DNA from: Paragemmobacter kunshanensis
Lineage (GTDB): Bacteria > Pseudomonadota > Alphaproteobacteria > Rhodobacterales > Rhodobacteraceae
Direction of reading: 5' to 3'
Assembly (NCBI RefSeq): GCF_011059185.1
Contig: NZ_JAALFE010000003.1
Span: 186,001-250,000 of the forward strand
DNA length: 64,000 nt
Shown: piece by piece, positions 35,270-43,928 of the stretch
Layout: the number at the start of each line of letters is the position of its first letter
Position numbering within the stretch: the stretch's first letter is position 1
Position numbers and translations under genes: made by a program
Notes under the pieces: generated by a model
Seen by the model: only the letters and a program-made list of their open reading frames with translations
Database searches by the model: none
Told to the model about the DNA's origin: nothing

Positions 35270-37495
35270 TCAGTAGAGGCCGAGCAGATCCTTGAGCAGG
35301 GATTCGACCGGGTCTTCCTGCGAGCGGTCGCGCTGGGGCTGCGGGATGGGCTGGCCGGGGGCGGGTTCCTGATATTGCGGCATTTCGGGCTGCGGCGGGG
35401 TGCGGGGTTCGGGGATGTCCATCGGCAGGGGCGAGACGGCCACGCCTTCGTGGACGCGGACCATCACCTCGTGCCAGATTTCCGCCGGAAGCCCGCCGCC
35501 GGTGACGCCGGTCAGAGGGGTGTTGTCGTCATAGCCCATCCAGACGCCCGCCACATAGTCGGCGGTGAAGCCCACGAACCATGCATCGCGGGCGGCCTGG
35601 GTGGTGCCGGTCTTGCCCGCGGCGGGGCGGCCCTCCAGCCGGGCGCGGGTGCCGGTGCCGGCCTCGATCACGCGGGACATCATGTAGGTGAGGTAGCGGG
35701 CGGATTGTTCGCTGATGACGCGTTCGCCGATGCCGCCTGCCGCGCCGATCAGCGGTTCCTCTTCGCCCTGAAGGCGCAGTTCGACCAGGCCATAGGGTTT
35801 GACCGAGGAGCCGCCGTTCAGGATGCCCGCATAGGCCCCCGTCATTTCCAGCAGCGTGGATTCCGAGGCCCCGAGGGCAAGGGCGGGACCGGAGGCGAGA
35901 TCGCTTTGAATGCCGAAATCGGCGGCGATCTTGCGGACATTGTCGCGGCCCACCGCCTCGGACACCTTGACGGCGGGGATGTTGCGGCTTTCGGCGAGGG
36001 CCTGGGTGAGGGTGATCAGGCCCTTGAATTCCTTGTCGTAGTTCGACGGCGTCCAGGCGCCCGAGCCGGGGATGTTGAGGGTGAGGGGCGTGTCCTCGAC
36101 GAAGTCGGACGGGCTCCATCCCAGATCGAGGGCGGCGGCATAGACGAAGGGCTTGAAGGCCGACCCCGTCTGGCGCAGGGCCTGGGTCGCGCGGTTGAAG
36201 CTGCCCGCGGCCTCGATCTTGCGGCCGCCGACCATGGCGCGCACGGCCCCGTCGGCGGACATGATCACGATGGCGGCCTGGGCGTTGGAGCCCTGCTTGA
36301 TCTTCGTGTCGAAGATGAAGGCCAGCGCCTCTTCGGCGGATTTCTGGATGCGGGGATCCAGCGTGGTGCGGATGATCACATCCTCGGTCGTTTCCGATGT
36401 CAGGAAGGCGGGCGCGGTTTCCATGACCCAGTCGGCGAAGAACCCGCCCGAGCGGGAGGCGGCGGCCTCGGACAGGTGGGCGGGGTTGGCGCGGGCCTCG
36501 GCGGCCTGATCGGCGGTGAGGTAGCCCTGTTCCTCCATCAGGCCGAGGATGACATTGGCACGGGCGCGGGCGCGATCCATGTTGTTGGTGGGTGCGAAAT
36601 AGGATGGGGCCTTGAGGAGCCCTGCGAGCATCGCGGCCTCGGCCGCGTTCACCTGATTGGCGGATTTGCCGAAATAGCGCTGGGAGGCGGCTTCGAACCC
36701 GCGCGCACCGGCGCCGAGATAGGCGCGGTTGAAGTAGATCGTCAGGATCTCTTCCTTGGAATACTTGAACTCCATCGCCATGGAGTAGGGGACTTCCTTG
36801 ATCTTGCGCCAGATGCCGCCACGGCGGCAGTCGGCCTCGTAATCGGCTTCGGATTTCCACTGGGCGGGATCGTAGGGCACGCCGAGGCAGAGGAGTTTGG
36901 CCACCTGCTGGGTGATGGTGGAGCCGCCGTTGCCTTCGAGGGGCCCGCGCCCTTCGGCAAGGTTGATGCGGATGGCCGAAGCGATGCCGCGGGGCGAGAT
37001 GCCGAAATGGCGGTAGAAGCGGCGGTCTTCGGTGGCGACCACGGCATCGTGCAGGAAGGGCGAGACGGTATCGGCGGTGATCATGCCGCCGAAGGTTTCG
37101 CCCCGCCAGGCATAGACCCTGTCCGCCCTGTCGAGGAAGGTGACGGACCCGCGCGAGCGGGCATCGACCAGATCAGTGACGGGGGGAAGCTGGGCGTAGA
37201 AATAGAGGATGACGGCGGCAAGGATGGTGGCCCCGACAAAGCCCACGCGCCAGCCGATGCCCCAGACCACACGCCAGATCATGCCCAGCGTGCCAAAGAC
37301 GACGCGCCCGATCAGGCCGCGCTTCGGGGCGGGCTTGCGCGGTTTGCCGGGCTTGCGGGGGGGCGTGCCAGAGCCGCCGCCGCCCGTGCCGCCGGAGCGG
37401 CCGCCGCCGCCGGTGGCGCGCGGCGTCGCCTGCCGTGCCGTGATGTAGCGACGGTCTGCCACGAGGGGACCGCGCCCTTTGCCCGATACTGCCAT
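35270..37495 (-). CDS. Penicillin-binding protein 1A (bifunctional class A PBP)
   Basis: 741 residues. A Gly/Pro/basic cytosolic N-terminus (1-60), TM helix about 66-100, GT51 glycosyltransferase (about 125-300; EDRRFYRHFGISPRG and GGSTITQQVAKLL), and transpeptidase (about 390-650) with the catalytic Ser in TGSAFKPF, SRN motif and KTGTT. A Pro/Gln-rich periplasmic tail follows. It polymerises and crosslinks peptidoglycan. Convergent with the MttB gene, only 14 bases apart. Confidence 0.93.
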   Translation of the reverse strand: MAVSGKGRGPLVADRRYITARQATPRATGGGGRSGGTGGGGSGTPPRKPGKPRKPAPKRGLIGRVVFGTLGMIWRVVWGIGWRVGFVGATILAAVILYFYAQLPPVTDLVDARSRGSVTFLDRADRVYAWRGETFGGMITADTVSPFLHDAVVATEDRRFYRHFGISPRGIASAIRINLAEGRGPLEGNGGSTITQQVAKLLCLGVPYDPAQWKSEADYEADCRRGGIWRKIKEVPYSMAMEFKYSKEEILTIYFNRAYLGAGARGFEAASQRYFGKSANQVNAAEAAMLAGLLKAPSYFAPTNNMDRARARANVILGLMEEQGYLTADQAAEARANPAHLSEAAASRSGGFFADWVMETAPAFLTSETTEDVIIRTTLDPRIQKSAEEALAFIFDTKIKQGSNAQAAIVIMSADGAVRAMVGGRKIEAAGSFNRATQALRQTGSAFKPFVYAAALDLGWSPSDFVEDTPLTLNIPGSGAWTPSNYDKEFKGLITLTQALAESRNIPAVKVSEAVGRDNVRKIAADFGIQSDLASGPALALGASESTLLEMTGAYAGILNGGSSVKPYGLVELRLQGEEEPLIGAAGGIGERVISEQSARYLTYMMSRVIEAGTGTRARLEGRPAAGKTGTTQAARDAWFVGFTADYVAGVWMGYDDNTPLTGVTGGGLPAEIWHEVMVRVHEGVAVSPLPMDIPEPRTPPQPEMPQYQEPAPGQPIPQPQRDRSQEDPVESLLKDLLGLY

Positions 37496-37602
37496 GCCTT
37501 GATCTGCCCGTCTTTCGCGCGCTGCTTCCGGTTCAATCTAGCCTGACAGCGGAAGAATGTGGAGACGCCATCTCGTTCACGGATCGGCAACGATTCGCTT
37601 AT

Positions 37603-37631
37603 GCATGTCGCCCGTTTTTTGTGCGACATGC
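37603..37631. promoter_or_regulatory. Hairpin and GTGCAAA direct repeats upstream of glnK
   Basis: Perfect 9-bp stem GCATGTCGC / GCGACATGC with an 11-base loop, followed by two GTGCAAA copies 11 bp apart (37640-37657). One-turn direct repeats are common response-regulator sites, but the spacing does not fit the enteric NtrC consensus, and no -24/-12 sigma-54 promoter is apparent. Confidence 0.35.
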
Positions 37632-37771
37632 TTCCAAAGTGCAAAAATTGTGCAAATTCGCGGGATTCAGGGCCGGATCCTCCCCCCGGTTTTCTTGTGC
37701 TGCACCTGCACGGTCCTCCTTCATGCGGGCAAGGGTCCGGAACGGGCCCCCGCCAATGGAAGGGGAACGAC

Positions 37772-38110
37772 GTGAAACTCATCATTGCAGCAATCAAGCC
37801 TTTCAAGCTCGAGGAGGTGCGCGAGGCGCTGACCACCATCGGTGTGCGGGGCATGATGGTGACCGAGATCAAGGGCTTTGGGTCGCAGTCCGGACATACC
37901 GAGATCTATCGGGGTGCCGAATATGCCGTGAACTTCGTGCCGAAGGTCCGGCTTGAGATCGTGGTCAGCGACAGCCTGGCGGATCAGGTCGTCGAGACGA
38001 TCCGCAGCACCGCGAAGACCGACAAGATCGGCGACGGCAAGATCTTTGTTCTTGATGTCGAGCAGGCCGTGCGCGTGCGCACCGGCGAAACCAATGACGA
38101 TGCGCTTTAA
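37772..38110 (+). CDS. glnK: P-II nitrogen regulatory protein GlnK/GlnB
   Basis: 112 residues from GTG 37772, with AAGGGGA upstream; this gives the canonical PII length. A trimeric 2-oxoglutarate/ATP sensor that blocks AmtB and controls NtrB and GlnE. Tyr51, the uridylylation site, lies in the T-loop GSQSGHTEIYRGAEY. The C-loop KIGDGKIFVLDVEQAVRVRTGE is intact. It precedes amtB by 28 bases, the classic glnK-amtB operon, hence named glnK. Confidence 0.93.
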   Translation: MKLIIAAIKPFKLEEVREALTTIGVRGMMVTEIKGFGSQSGHTEIYRGAEYAVNFVPKVRLEIVVSDSLADQVVETIRSTAKTDKIGDGKIFVLDVEQAVRVRTGETNDDAL

Positions 38111-38138
38111 GAGCCGCAGGGAAGGGGATACCGTGACA

Positions 38139-39506
38139 ATGAAGCATTTTGCGAAACTTTCAGGTCTGGGCGCGCTGGGCGCTGCGGCCTTTGCGGCCCT
38201 GCCCGCCTGGGCGCAGGAAGCGACCGAAGCCACGGCGGAAGCCGCCGCCGAGGTTGTCGAGGAAGTGGTGCCCGTGATGGACAAGGGCGACGTGTCCTGG
38301 ATGATGGTATCGACCGTCCTCGTGCTGTTCATGACCATTCCGGGGCTGGCGCTGTTCTATGGCGGCCTTGTGCGGGCCAAGAACATGCTGTCGATCCTGA
38401 TGCAGACGACGATGATCGCCTGCGTGATGATGCTGGTCTGGGTGATCTACGGTTATTCCTTTGCCTTCGGCGGGTCGACAAGCCCCTGGTGGGGCGGCAC
38501 GGGCAAGCTGTTCCTGTCCGGTGTGACGGCAGACAGCATGGCGGCCACCTTCTCGGCCGGCTACGTGATCCCGGAATATCTGTTCATCGCCTTCCAGATG
38601 ACCTTTGCGGCCATCACGCCCGCGCTGATCATCGGAGCCTTTGCGGAACGGGTGAAGTTCAGCGCGGTGCTGGTCTTCTCGGTGCTGTGGGGGACGTTCT
38701 CCTACTTCCCGATTGCCCATATGGTGTGGGATGCCAACGGCTATCTGTTCGCCAAGGGTGCCATCGACTTTGCGGGCGGCACGGTGGTGCATATCAACGC
38801 CGGTATCGCGGCGCTGGTGGGCTGCATCGTGATCGGCAAGCGCGTGGGTTACGGCAAGGACAACATGGCGCCCCATTCGATGGTGCTGACCATGGTTGGT
38901 GCCTCGATGCTGTGGGTCGGCTGGTTCGGGTTCAACGTGGGTTCGAACCTTGAGGCCAATGGCGGCGCGACGCTGGCGATGATCAACACCTTCATCGCGA
39001 CGGCTGCGGCGACGGTGGCCTGGGCGCTGCTGGAAAGCGTGGCGCGCGGCAAGGCTTCGATGCTGGGCGCGGCCTCGGGCATGGTGGCGGGCCTTGTGGC
39101 CGTGACCCCGGCCTGCGGCACGATCGGGCCGATGGGCGCGATCCTGCTGGGTGTTCTGGCCTCGCTTTCCTGCTACTTCTTCGTGACCGTGGTGAAGCAC
39201 AAGATGCAGTATGACGACAGCCTGGACGTGTTCGGCATCCATGGTGTCGGCGGGATCGTCGGTGCGGTGCTGACGGGTGTCTTCTCGGCCGCGGCCTTCG
39301 GCGGGGTGAAGGGCGATGACTATGCGATGATGTCGCAGCTTTGGATCCAGATCGAGGGCGTGCTGATCACCATCGTCTGGTCGGGTGTGGTGTCCTTCGT
39401 GCTGTTCAAGGCGATCGACATGACCATCGGGCTGCGGGTGGACAACGACACGGAGCGGCAGGGGCTCGACCTCGCGTCGCATGGCGAGCAGGCCTATCAC
39501 AGCTGA
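38139..39506 (+). CDS. amtB: Ammonium transporter AmtB
   Basis: 455 residues from ATG 38139; a GTG at 38133 is an alternative, as AAGGGGA sits close to it. Signal peptide MKHFAKLSGLGALGAAAFAALPAWA, then eleven TM helices. Amt signatures: the FYGGLVRAKNMLSILMQ entry segment, WGGTGKLFLSG, FAGGTVVHINAGIAALVG (first twin-His region) and VFGIHGVGGIVGAVLTG (second twin-His). Co-transcribed with glnK, which plugs the pore under nitrogen sufficiency. Two terminator-like stems follow. Confidence 0.94.
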   Translation: MKHFAKLSGLGALGAAAFAALPAWAQEATEATAEAAAEVVEEVVPVMDKGDVSWMMVSTVLVLFMTIPGLALFYGGLVRAKNMLSILMQTTMIACVMMLVWVIYGYSFAFGGSTSPWWGGTGKLFLSGVTADSMAATFSAGYVIPEYLFIAFQMTFAAITPALIIGAFAERVKFSAVLVFSVLWGTFSYFPIAHMVWDANGYLFAKGAIDFAGGTVVHINAGIAALVGCIVIGKRVGYGKDNMAPHSMVLTMVGASMLWVGWFGFNVGSNLEANGGATLAMINTFIATAAATVAWALLESVARGKASMLGAASGMVAGLVAVTPACGTIGPMGAILLGVLASLSCYFFVTVVKHKMQYDDSLDVFGIHGVGGIVGAVLTGVFSAAAFGGVKGDDYAMMSQLWIQIEGVLITIVWSGVVSFVLFKAIDMTIGLRVDNDTERQGLDLASHGEQAYHS

Positions 39507-39516
39507 GATTGCGGGG

Positions 39517-39536
39517 GGGCCGCCTTCGGGCGGCCC
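39517..39536 (+). terminator. Terminator-like stem after amtB
   Basis: 8-bp stem GGGCCGCC / GGCGGCCC with a stable TTCG loop, 10 bases after the stop; no T tract. Confidence 0.5.
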
Positions 39537-39585
39537 TGCCATCGGCGCGGCGGGGCACCTCCTCCCGTTCCCGGCGCGAAACTGG

Positions 39586-39621
39586 ACGGCCCGCGGGATC
39601 CTCCCCCCGCGGGCCGTTTTT
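39586..39621 (+). terminator. Main terminator of glnK-amtB
   Basis: 12-bp stem ACGGCCCGCGGG (39586-39597) / CCCGCGGGCCGT (39606-39617) ending in TTTTT. Confidence 0.85.
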
Positions 39622-39645
39622 CCTTTGCTTGATCGCTATGGGGAC

Positions 39646-39719
39646 GATTTTTCTGCGAAAAATCTGGGGGGCGATCCTTCGTTGAAGGATCGCCCCCCGA
39701 ATTCTTCGCAGAAGAATTC
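39646..39719. repeat. TTCTGC/GCAGAA palindrome cluster, locus 2 (three-stem inverted repeat)
   Basis: Outer palindromes GATTTTTC-TGC-GAAAAATC (39646-39664) and GAATTCTTC-GCA-GAAGAATTC (39699-39719) flank a perfect 15-bp stem GGGGGGCGATCCTTC / GAAGGATCGCCCCCC. The whole unit is an inverted repeat about 74 bases long. Lies at the 3' side of both flanking convergent genes. Confidence 0.8.
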
Positions 39720-39732
39720 CTTGCGATGAAGA

Positions 39733-40914
39733 TCAGCCCGCAACCTGTGCGATGGCGGCGGCAAGGATCGGGACGGTGCGGGCGTTGAGGCCCGCGATGT
39801 TGATGCGGCTATCACCCACCATGTAGATGCCATGGTCTTCGCGCAGGGTGTTGACCTGCGCCTCGGTCAGGCCGAGGCGCGAGAACATGCCGCGATGGGT
39901 GGCGACGAAGTCGAAGCGGTCGGAATTCGTGGCCTTGCGCAATTCGTCGGCCAGCGACTGGCGGAGGGTGAGCATGTTGAGGCGCACCTCCTCCAGTTCC
40001 GCCATCCAGTCGGCGCGGAGGGTGGCGTCTTCGAGAATCATCGTCACCAACCGCGCGCCGTGATCGGGCGGGAAGCTGAAGTTCTGGCGGTTGAGGAAGT
40101 TGAGGTTGCCTTGCAGCACGCCCTTGCCTGCAGCGGCACCGATGCCGATCAGGATGCCGGTGCGTTCGCGGTAGATGCCGAAGTTCTTGCTGCAGGAGGC
40201 GGCGATGAGGGTTTCGGGGAAGGCGGCCGCGATGCGCCGCGTGGCGGCGGCGTCGTCTTCCAGCCCGTCGCCGAAGCCCTGATAGGCGAGGTCCACGAGC
40301 GGGGTCGCGCCTTTGGTCGCGAGGAGGGTGATGACCTGATCCCACTGTGCGGCATCGAGGTTCGCGCCGGTGGGGTTGTGGCAGCAGCCATGGAGGAGGA
40401 CGACATCGCCCGCCTTGACGGTGGCAAGGTCTTCCATGAGCCCCGCGAAATCCACGCCGCGGGTGGCGGCGTCGAAATAGCGGTATTCGGCCATCTTCAT
40501 CCCGAGGAATTTGATGATCGACGGGTGGTTCGGCCATGTCGGGTTGGAGATCCAGACGGTGGCCTCGGGCGTGGCGAGGCGGATCAGTTCCAGCGCCTGA
40601 CGGATCGCGCCCGTGCCGCCCGGCGTGGCGATGGAGGCGATGCGGTCGGTCGCCACGGCGGTGCCGAGGATCATGGAGGAGAGCGCCGCGTTATAGGCGG
40701 GTTCGCCTGCAAGGCCCGTGTAGGTCTTTGTCGTTTCGGTTTCCCACAGCTTCTTTTCGGCGGCCTTGACCGCGCGCATCACCGGGGTCAGGCCCGTCGC
40801 GTCCTTGTAGACGCCGACGCCGAGGTCGATCTTGGTGCTGCGCGGATCGTCGCGATACATGGCGATGAGTTGCAGGATCTTGTCCTGCGGCTGCGCCTTC
40901 AGCTGGTCGAACAT
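39733..40914 (-). CDS. Aromatic/aspartate aminotransferase (class I, TyrB/AspC type)
   Basis: 393 residues. PLP enzyme of the enteric AspC/TyrB subgroup: KIDLGVGVYKDATGLTPVMRAVKAAE, TPGGTGAIRQAL, NPTWPNHPSI, LLHGCCHNPTGANLD, the PLP-lysine in SCSKNFGIYRERTG (about residue 245) and the C-terminal substrate Arg region FSRLGLTEAQV..RINIAGL. Transaminates aspartate and/or aromatic amino acids with 2-oxoglutarate; which is preferred cannot be read. AAGGGAT ribosome site. The sulfurtransferase gene stop is only three bases upstream, so these are one operon. Confidence 0.9.
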   Translation of the reverse strand: MFDQLKAQPQDKILQLIAMYRDDPRSTKIDLGVGVYKDATGLTPVMRAVKAAEKKLWETETTKTYTGLAGEPAYNAALSSMILGTAVATDRIASIATPGGTGAIRQALELIRLATPEATVWISNPTWPNHPSIIKFLGMKMAEYRYFDAATRGVDFAGLMEDLATVKAGDVVLLHGCCHNPTGANLDAAQWDQVITLLATKGATPLVDLAYQGFGDGLEDDAAATRRIAAAFPETLIAASCSKNFGIYRERTGILIGIGAAAGKGVLQGNLNFLNRQNFSFPPDHGARLVTMILEDATLRADWMAELEEVRLNMLTLRQSLADELRKATNSDRFDFVATHRGMFSRLGLTEAQVNTLREDHGIYMVGDSRINIAGLNARTVPILAAAIAQVAG

Positions 40915-40917
40915 CTG

Positions 40918-41766
40918 TTATCCCTTTTCCACGGGCAGGTCGTCATACATGCCCCATTCCGCCCAGGAGCCATCGTAAAGGCTGTGGTTCCTGTGGCCGA
41001 TCCGTTCCAGTGCCAAGGACAGCACCGCCGCCGTCACACCCGAGCCGCAGGTGGTGATGGCGGGTTTTGCAAGGTCCACGCCTGCGGCGGCGAAGGTGGC
41101 GCGCAGGTCGGGGATGGATTTCATGGTTCCGTCGGGGTTGAGAAGCGTGTTGAACGGCACGTTCTTCGATCCGGGGATATGGCCTGCGCGCAGGCCGGGG
41201 CGGGGTTCCGGTGCCTCGCCCGTGAACCTTGCGGCGGAGCGGGCGTCGAGGATTTCAGCCTCGCGCAGTTTGGAGGAATGGGCGACCTGCGTGACGTCTT
41301 TCACCAGATGGTTCTGGCGGGAAACCGTCATGTGGCGGTCCTTGACGACGGGGGGGAGGTCTTCGATCTCGCGCCCTTCGGCCCGCCATTTGGGGAAGCC
41401 GCCGTCGAGGACCGCGACGTCGGTCTTGCCCATGAGGCGGAAGGTCCACCAGACGCGGGCGGCGGAGAAGAGGCCTGCGCCGTCGTAGATGACGACCTGA
41501 TGCCCGTCGCCGACGCCCATGGCGCGCATGCGGGACATGAATTTTTCCGTGGGCGGGGCCATGTGGGGCAGGGCGGAGCGCTGGTCGGAGATTTCGTCGA
41601 TGTCGAAGAAGCGTGCGCCGGGGATGTGGGCGGCGGCGTATTCCGCTTTGGCGTCGCGGCCTGCATCGGGGAGATACCAGGAGGCATCGAGGATGCGCAG
41701 GTCGGGGTCGCGCAGATGGGCGGCGAGCCAGTCGGTGGAAACGAGGGTCTTGGGATCGTCGGTCAC
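40918..41766 (-). CDS. sseA: 3-mercaptopyruvate sulfurtransferase
   Basis: 282 residues from GTG 41766, preceded by GGAGG five bases away. Two rhodanese domains: the N-terminal inactive one (AHIPGARFFDIDEISDQRSALPHM..) and the C-terminal active one with the 6-residue loop CGSGVT (Cys near 238), the mark of mercaptopyruvate rather than thiosulfate enzymes. Moves sulfur from 3-mercaptopyruvate, the transamination product of cysteine, to thiols or cyanide. The linked aminotransferase could supply mercaptopyruvate (inference). Confidence 0.9.
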   Translation of the reverse strand: MTDDPKTLVSTDWLAAHLRDPDLRILDASWYLPDAGRDAKAEYAAAHIPGARFFDIDEISDQRSALPHMAPPTEKFMSRMRAMGVGDGHQVVIYDGAGLFSAARVWWTFRLMGKTDVAVLDGGFPKWRAEGREIEDLPPVVKDRHMTVSRQNHLVKDVTQVAHSSKLREAEILDARSAARFTGEAPEPRPGLRAGHIPGSKNVPFNTLLNPDGTMKSIPDLRATFAAAGVDLAKPAITTCGSGVTAAVLSLALERIGHRNHSLYDGSWAEWGMYDDLPVEKG

Positions 41767-41843
41767 GGGTGCCTCCGGCCTTGCGGTCAGGGGGCAAGTA
41801 GCCGGATCGGGCCTTTGTGGCAAGGGTTGCGCGGTGTCGGGGC

Positions 41844-41959
41844 GATTTCTGACGCAGAAATCGCGACGTTTTCTGCACGCAGAAAACGGGGGGCTGGCGT
41901 TGCGGTGGGGGGACCGATTTCTGTGTCAGAAATCGGCGCATTTTCTGCGTCAGAAAATG
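41844..41959. repeat. TTCTGC/GCAGAA palindrome cluster, locus 3 (four units)
   Basis: Four perfect palindromes: GATTTCTG-ACG-CAGAAATC (41844-41862), GTTTTCTGC-AC-GCAGAAAAC (41868-41887), GATTTCTG-TGT-CAGAAATC (41916-41934) and one at 41939-41959 with arms CATTTTCTG. Occupies most of the gap between smpB and sseA. Confidence 0.85.
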
Positions 41960-41961
41960 CT

Positions 41962-42441
41962 TCAGTCGCGCTTGGACATCTTGAGCAGGCGCGCCTTTTC
42001 GCGGTCCCAGTCCCGCTTGGCGCTGGTTTCGCGTTTGTCGGCCAGTTTCTTGCCCTTGGCGATGCCCAGCTTGATCTTCACGATGCCGCGGTCGTTGAAA
42101 TACATGCGGATCGGGACGATCGTCATGCCCTCGCGCGCCGTGGCGTTCCAGAGGCGGGAGAGTTCCTTCTTGGACACCAGCAGCTTGCGGCGGCGGCGTT
42201 CCTCGTGGCCCCAGGTCTTTGCCTCGCGGTAGGGGGCGATGTAGCCGTTGATGAGCCACAGTTCCCCGCCTTCGACCGAGGCGTAGCTTTCGGCGATGTT
42301 GGACCCGCCCTGGCGCAGGCTTTTGACCTCGGAGCCCAGCAGGATGATGCCTGCCTCCAGATCGCTTTCGATGTGGTAGTCGAAGCGGGCGCGGCGGTTT
42401 TCCGCGATGAGTTTGGAGTTGGGATCGGATTTCGTGGCCAT
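41962..42441 (-). CDS. smpB: SsrA (tmRNA)-binding protein SmpB
   Basis: 159 residues. SmpB brings tmRNA to stalled ribosomes for trans-translation. Landmarks: [43 protein letters not shown] block split by residues 14-58, [25 protein letters not shown] and the basic C-terminal tail. tmRNA itself is not in the window; RNase R, its partner nuclease, is at 11.3 kb. Confidence 0.95.
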   Translation of the reverse strand: MATKSDPNSKLIAENRRARFDYHIESDLEAGIILLGSEVKSLRQGGSNIAESYASVEGGELWLINGYIAPYREAKTWGHEERRRRKLLVSKKELSRLWNATAREGMTIVPIRMYFNDRGIVKIKLGIAKGKKLADKRETSAKRDWDREKARLLKMSKRD

Positions 42442-42481
42442 GATCGTGCCGAGATAGGCGATGGGGGGCGCGGAGTCCAGT

Positions 42482-43372
42482 TCAGGGCTTTGCCCGGGGG
42501 CGGGATCGCGTCAGGGTGTAGAGGCCGGAGGCGACGATGAGGGCGGAGCCTGCGAGAGTCAGCGCGTCGGGGCGTTCGTGGAAGACGAGGGTGCCCAGGA
42601 TCATCGCGAAGACGAGGCGGGTGTAGCGGAAGGGGGTGACGACGGAAACCTCTCCGGTCCGCATGGCGATGGTCAGCGCGTTGTAGGCGAAGATTCCGCA
42701 GGCTGTCATGGCGGCGATCTGGGCCGTGGCGGTGGCGTCGGGGAGGCGCGCGCCGCCGGTGACGGAGAGGATCACGGCGCCTGCGACGGCGAGCATGGTC
42801 ATGCCGATGAGCCCGAGTTGGCGGTTGGACAGGGCAGGCGGGGCCGCGCGGGTGGCGAGGTCGCGTCCGGCGAAGCCTGCCATGCCCGCGACCGTGACGA
42901 GGGAGAGGAGGGTGAAGCCTTCGACCCCCGGCCGCAGGATCAGGAGGACGCCTGCGAAGCCCACGGTGATGGCCGTCCAGCGCCGCCAGCCCACGGTTTC
43001 GCCGAAGAGGATCGCCGCGCCTGCGACGACGACGAGGGGGGTGGCCTGCAGGATGGCGGAGGCGGTGGAGAGGGGAGTCAGCGCGATGGCGAGGGAGTAG
43101 AAGAGGCGGCCCGCAACTTCGAAGGACGACCGGATGAGGAGGGGGCGGGAGAGGAGGGCGGGGTGGAGGAGGGTTTCGCCCGCGCGTTTCGCCAGGATCG
43201 CGAAGAAGGCCGCGCCCGTGAGGCCGAAGATAAGGAGGGCCTGGCCCAGGGGGATATGGGCGGTGGCGGCCTTGAGGAACATGTCCTCGACCGCGAAGCC
43301 CGCCATGGCGGCAACCATCCAGAGCGACCCGCGCAGGTTGGGCGACAACCCATGTTGGGCGTGATCAGTCAC
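42482..43372 (-). CDS. DMT-superfamily (EamA) transporter
   Basis: 296 residues with ten predicted TM helices in two EamA repeats (about 13-145 and 155-285). Typical strings: [35 protein letters not shown]-type junction and [42 protein letters not shown]. Likely exports an amino acid or other small metabolite across the inner membrane; substrate unknown. Its start overlaps the end of the upstream unknown gene by eight bases, so dapA, that gene and this one form one unit. Confidence 0.85.
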   Translation of the reverse strand: MTDHAQHGLSPNLRGSLWMVAAMAGFAVEDMFLKAATAHIPLGQALLIFGLTGAAFFAILAKRAGETLLHPALLSRPLLIRSSFEVAGRLFYSLAIALTPLSTASAILQATPLVVVAGAAILFGETVGWRRWTAITVGFAGVLLILRPGVEGFTLLSLVTVAGMAGFAGRDLATRAAPPALSNRQLGLIGMTMLAVAGAVILSVTGGARLPDATATAQIAAMTACGIFAYNALTIAMRTGEVSVVTPFRYTRLVFAMILGTLVFHERPDALTLAGSALIVASGLYTLTRSRPRAKP

Positions 43373-43928
43373 TCGGGATGCCTACGGATATCATGGAGGA
43401 GGAGTCTGGACCGATTTCTGCGAATTGCATCAGGACTATGCCCCAGCGCTTTGTCGGATCGTCGTCTTGAGTTGTCCAGGTCTTCAGCAGGAAGAAATCG
43501 TTCTGCGCAGGTTCGGTTTCGGACAGTTCGGGAGCCCAGTTCGGCAGGCTTTCTTCAACCAGCGCGGTGAGACGGGCCTTTTCGGACGGGGACAAAAGAC
43601 GAAAGGCATCGGAGACAGAGCAGGTTCGCGGTGGATCAAGGTCAAGTTCGACATGAAGGTCGGTGGTGGGTTCGATCCAGATCGGGTTGCCCTGCAGATT
43701 GGCGGGCATGAGCCAAAGGTTCGGGTCATGCGGCGCATTGCGCAGGGTGCCGATGCAGAATGCCTCGAACAATTGCGCCATGGCGGTGACCCTATCGCCG
43801 TAGGTCAGCCTGAGCTGTTGGGGCGGCGGTGGGCGGTCAATGGACGCCCCGAGAACAATGCCTGCGGCAAGCCCCGCACCGATGATGGTGGCGTAGATCG
43901 CCGCTTTGCGGCGACCTATCCGCATCAC
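43365..43928 (-). CDS. Unrecognised membrane-anchored protein in the dapA operon
   Basis: 187 residues. One N-terminal TM/signal-anchor (about 8-30, [23 protein letters not shown]), a Pro-rich linker (DRPPPPQQ), then a soluble, presumably periplasmic domain with two Cys ([20 protein letters not shown]) and a C-terminal half rich in Asp/Ser/Thr. I recognise no family. It overlaps dapA (ATGA) and the EamA gene by eight bases. Codon choice is visibly less GC-biased than in its neighbours. Confidence 0.7.
   Translation of the reverse strand: MMRIGRRKAAIYATIIGAGLAAGIVLGASIDRPPPPQQLRLTYGDRVTAMAQLFEAFCIGTLRNAPHDPNLWLMPANLQGNPIWIEPTTDLHVELDLDPPRTCSVSDAFRLLSPSEKARLTALVEESLPNWAPELSETEPAQNDFFLLKTWTTQDDDPTKRWGIVLMQFAEIGPDSSSMISVGIPSD

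Noticed and set aside
35375-37546. 723-codon ORF antisense to PBP1A
   Set aside because: Gly/Ala/Asp-rich composition without domain features; arises from third-position GC bias opposite a clearly conserved gene.
37640-37657. Classical NtrC binding site upstream of glnK
   Set aside because: The half-site spacing does not give GCAC-N7-GTGC and no -24/-12 promoter is present; kept only as an unexplained repeat.
39832-42540. 902-codon plus-strand ORF across the aminotransferase, sulfurtransferase and smpB genes
   Set aside because: Antisense to three conserved genes, runs through palindromic repeats and shows no recognisable domain.
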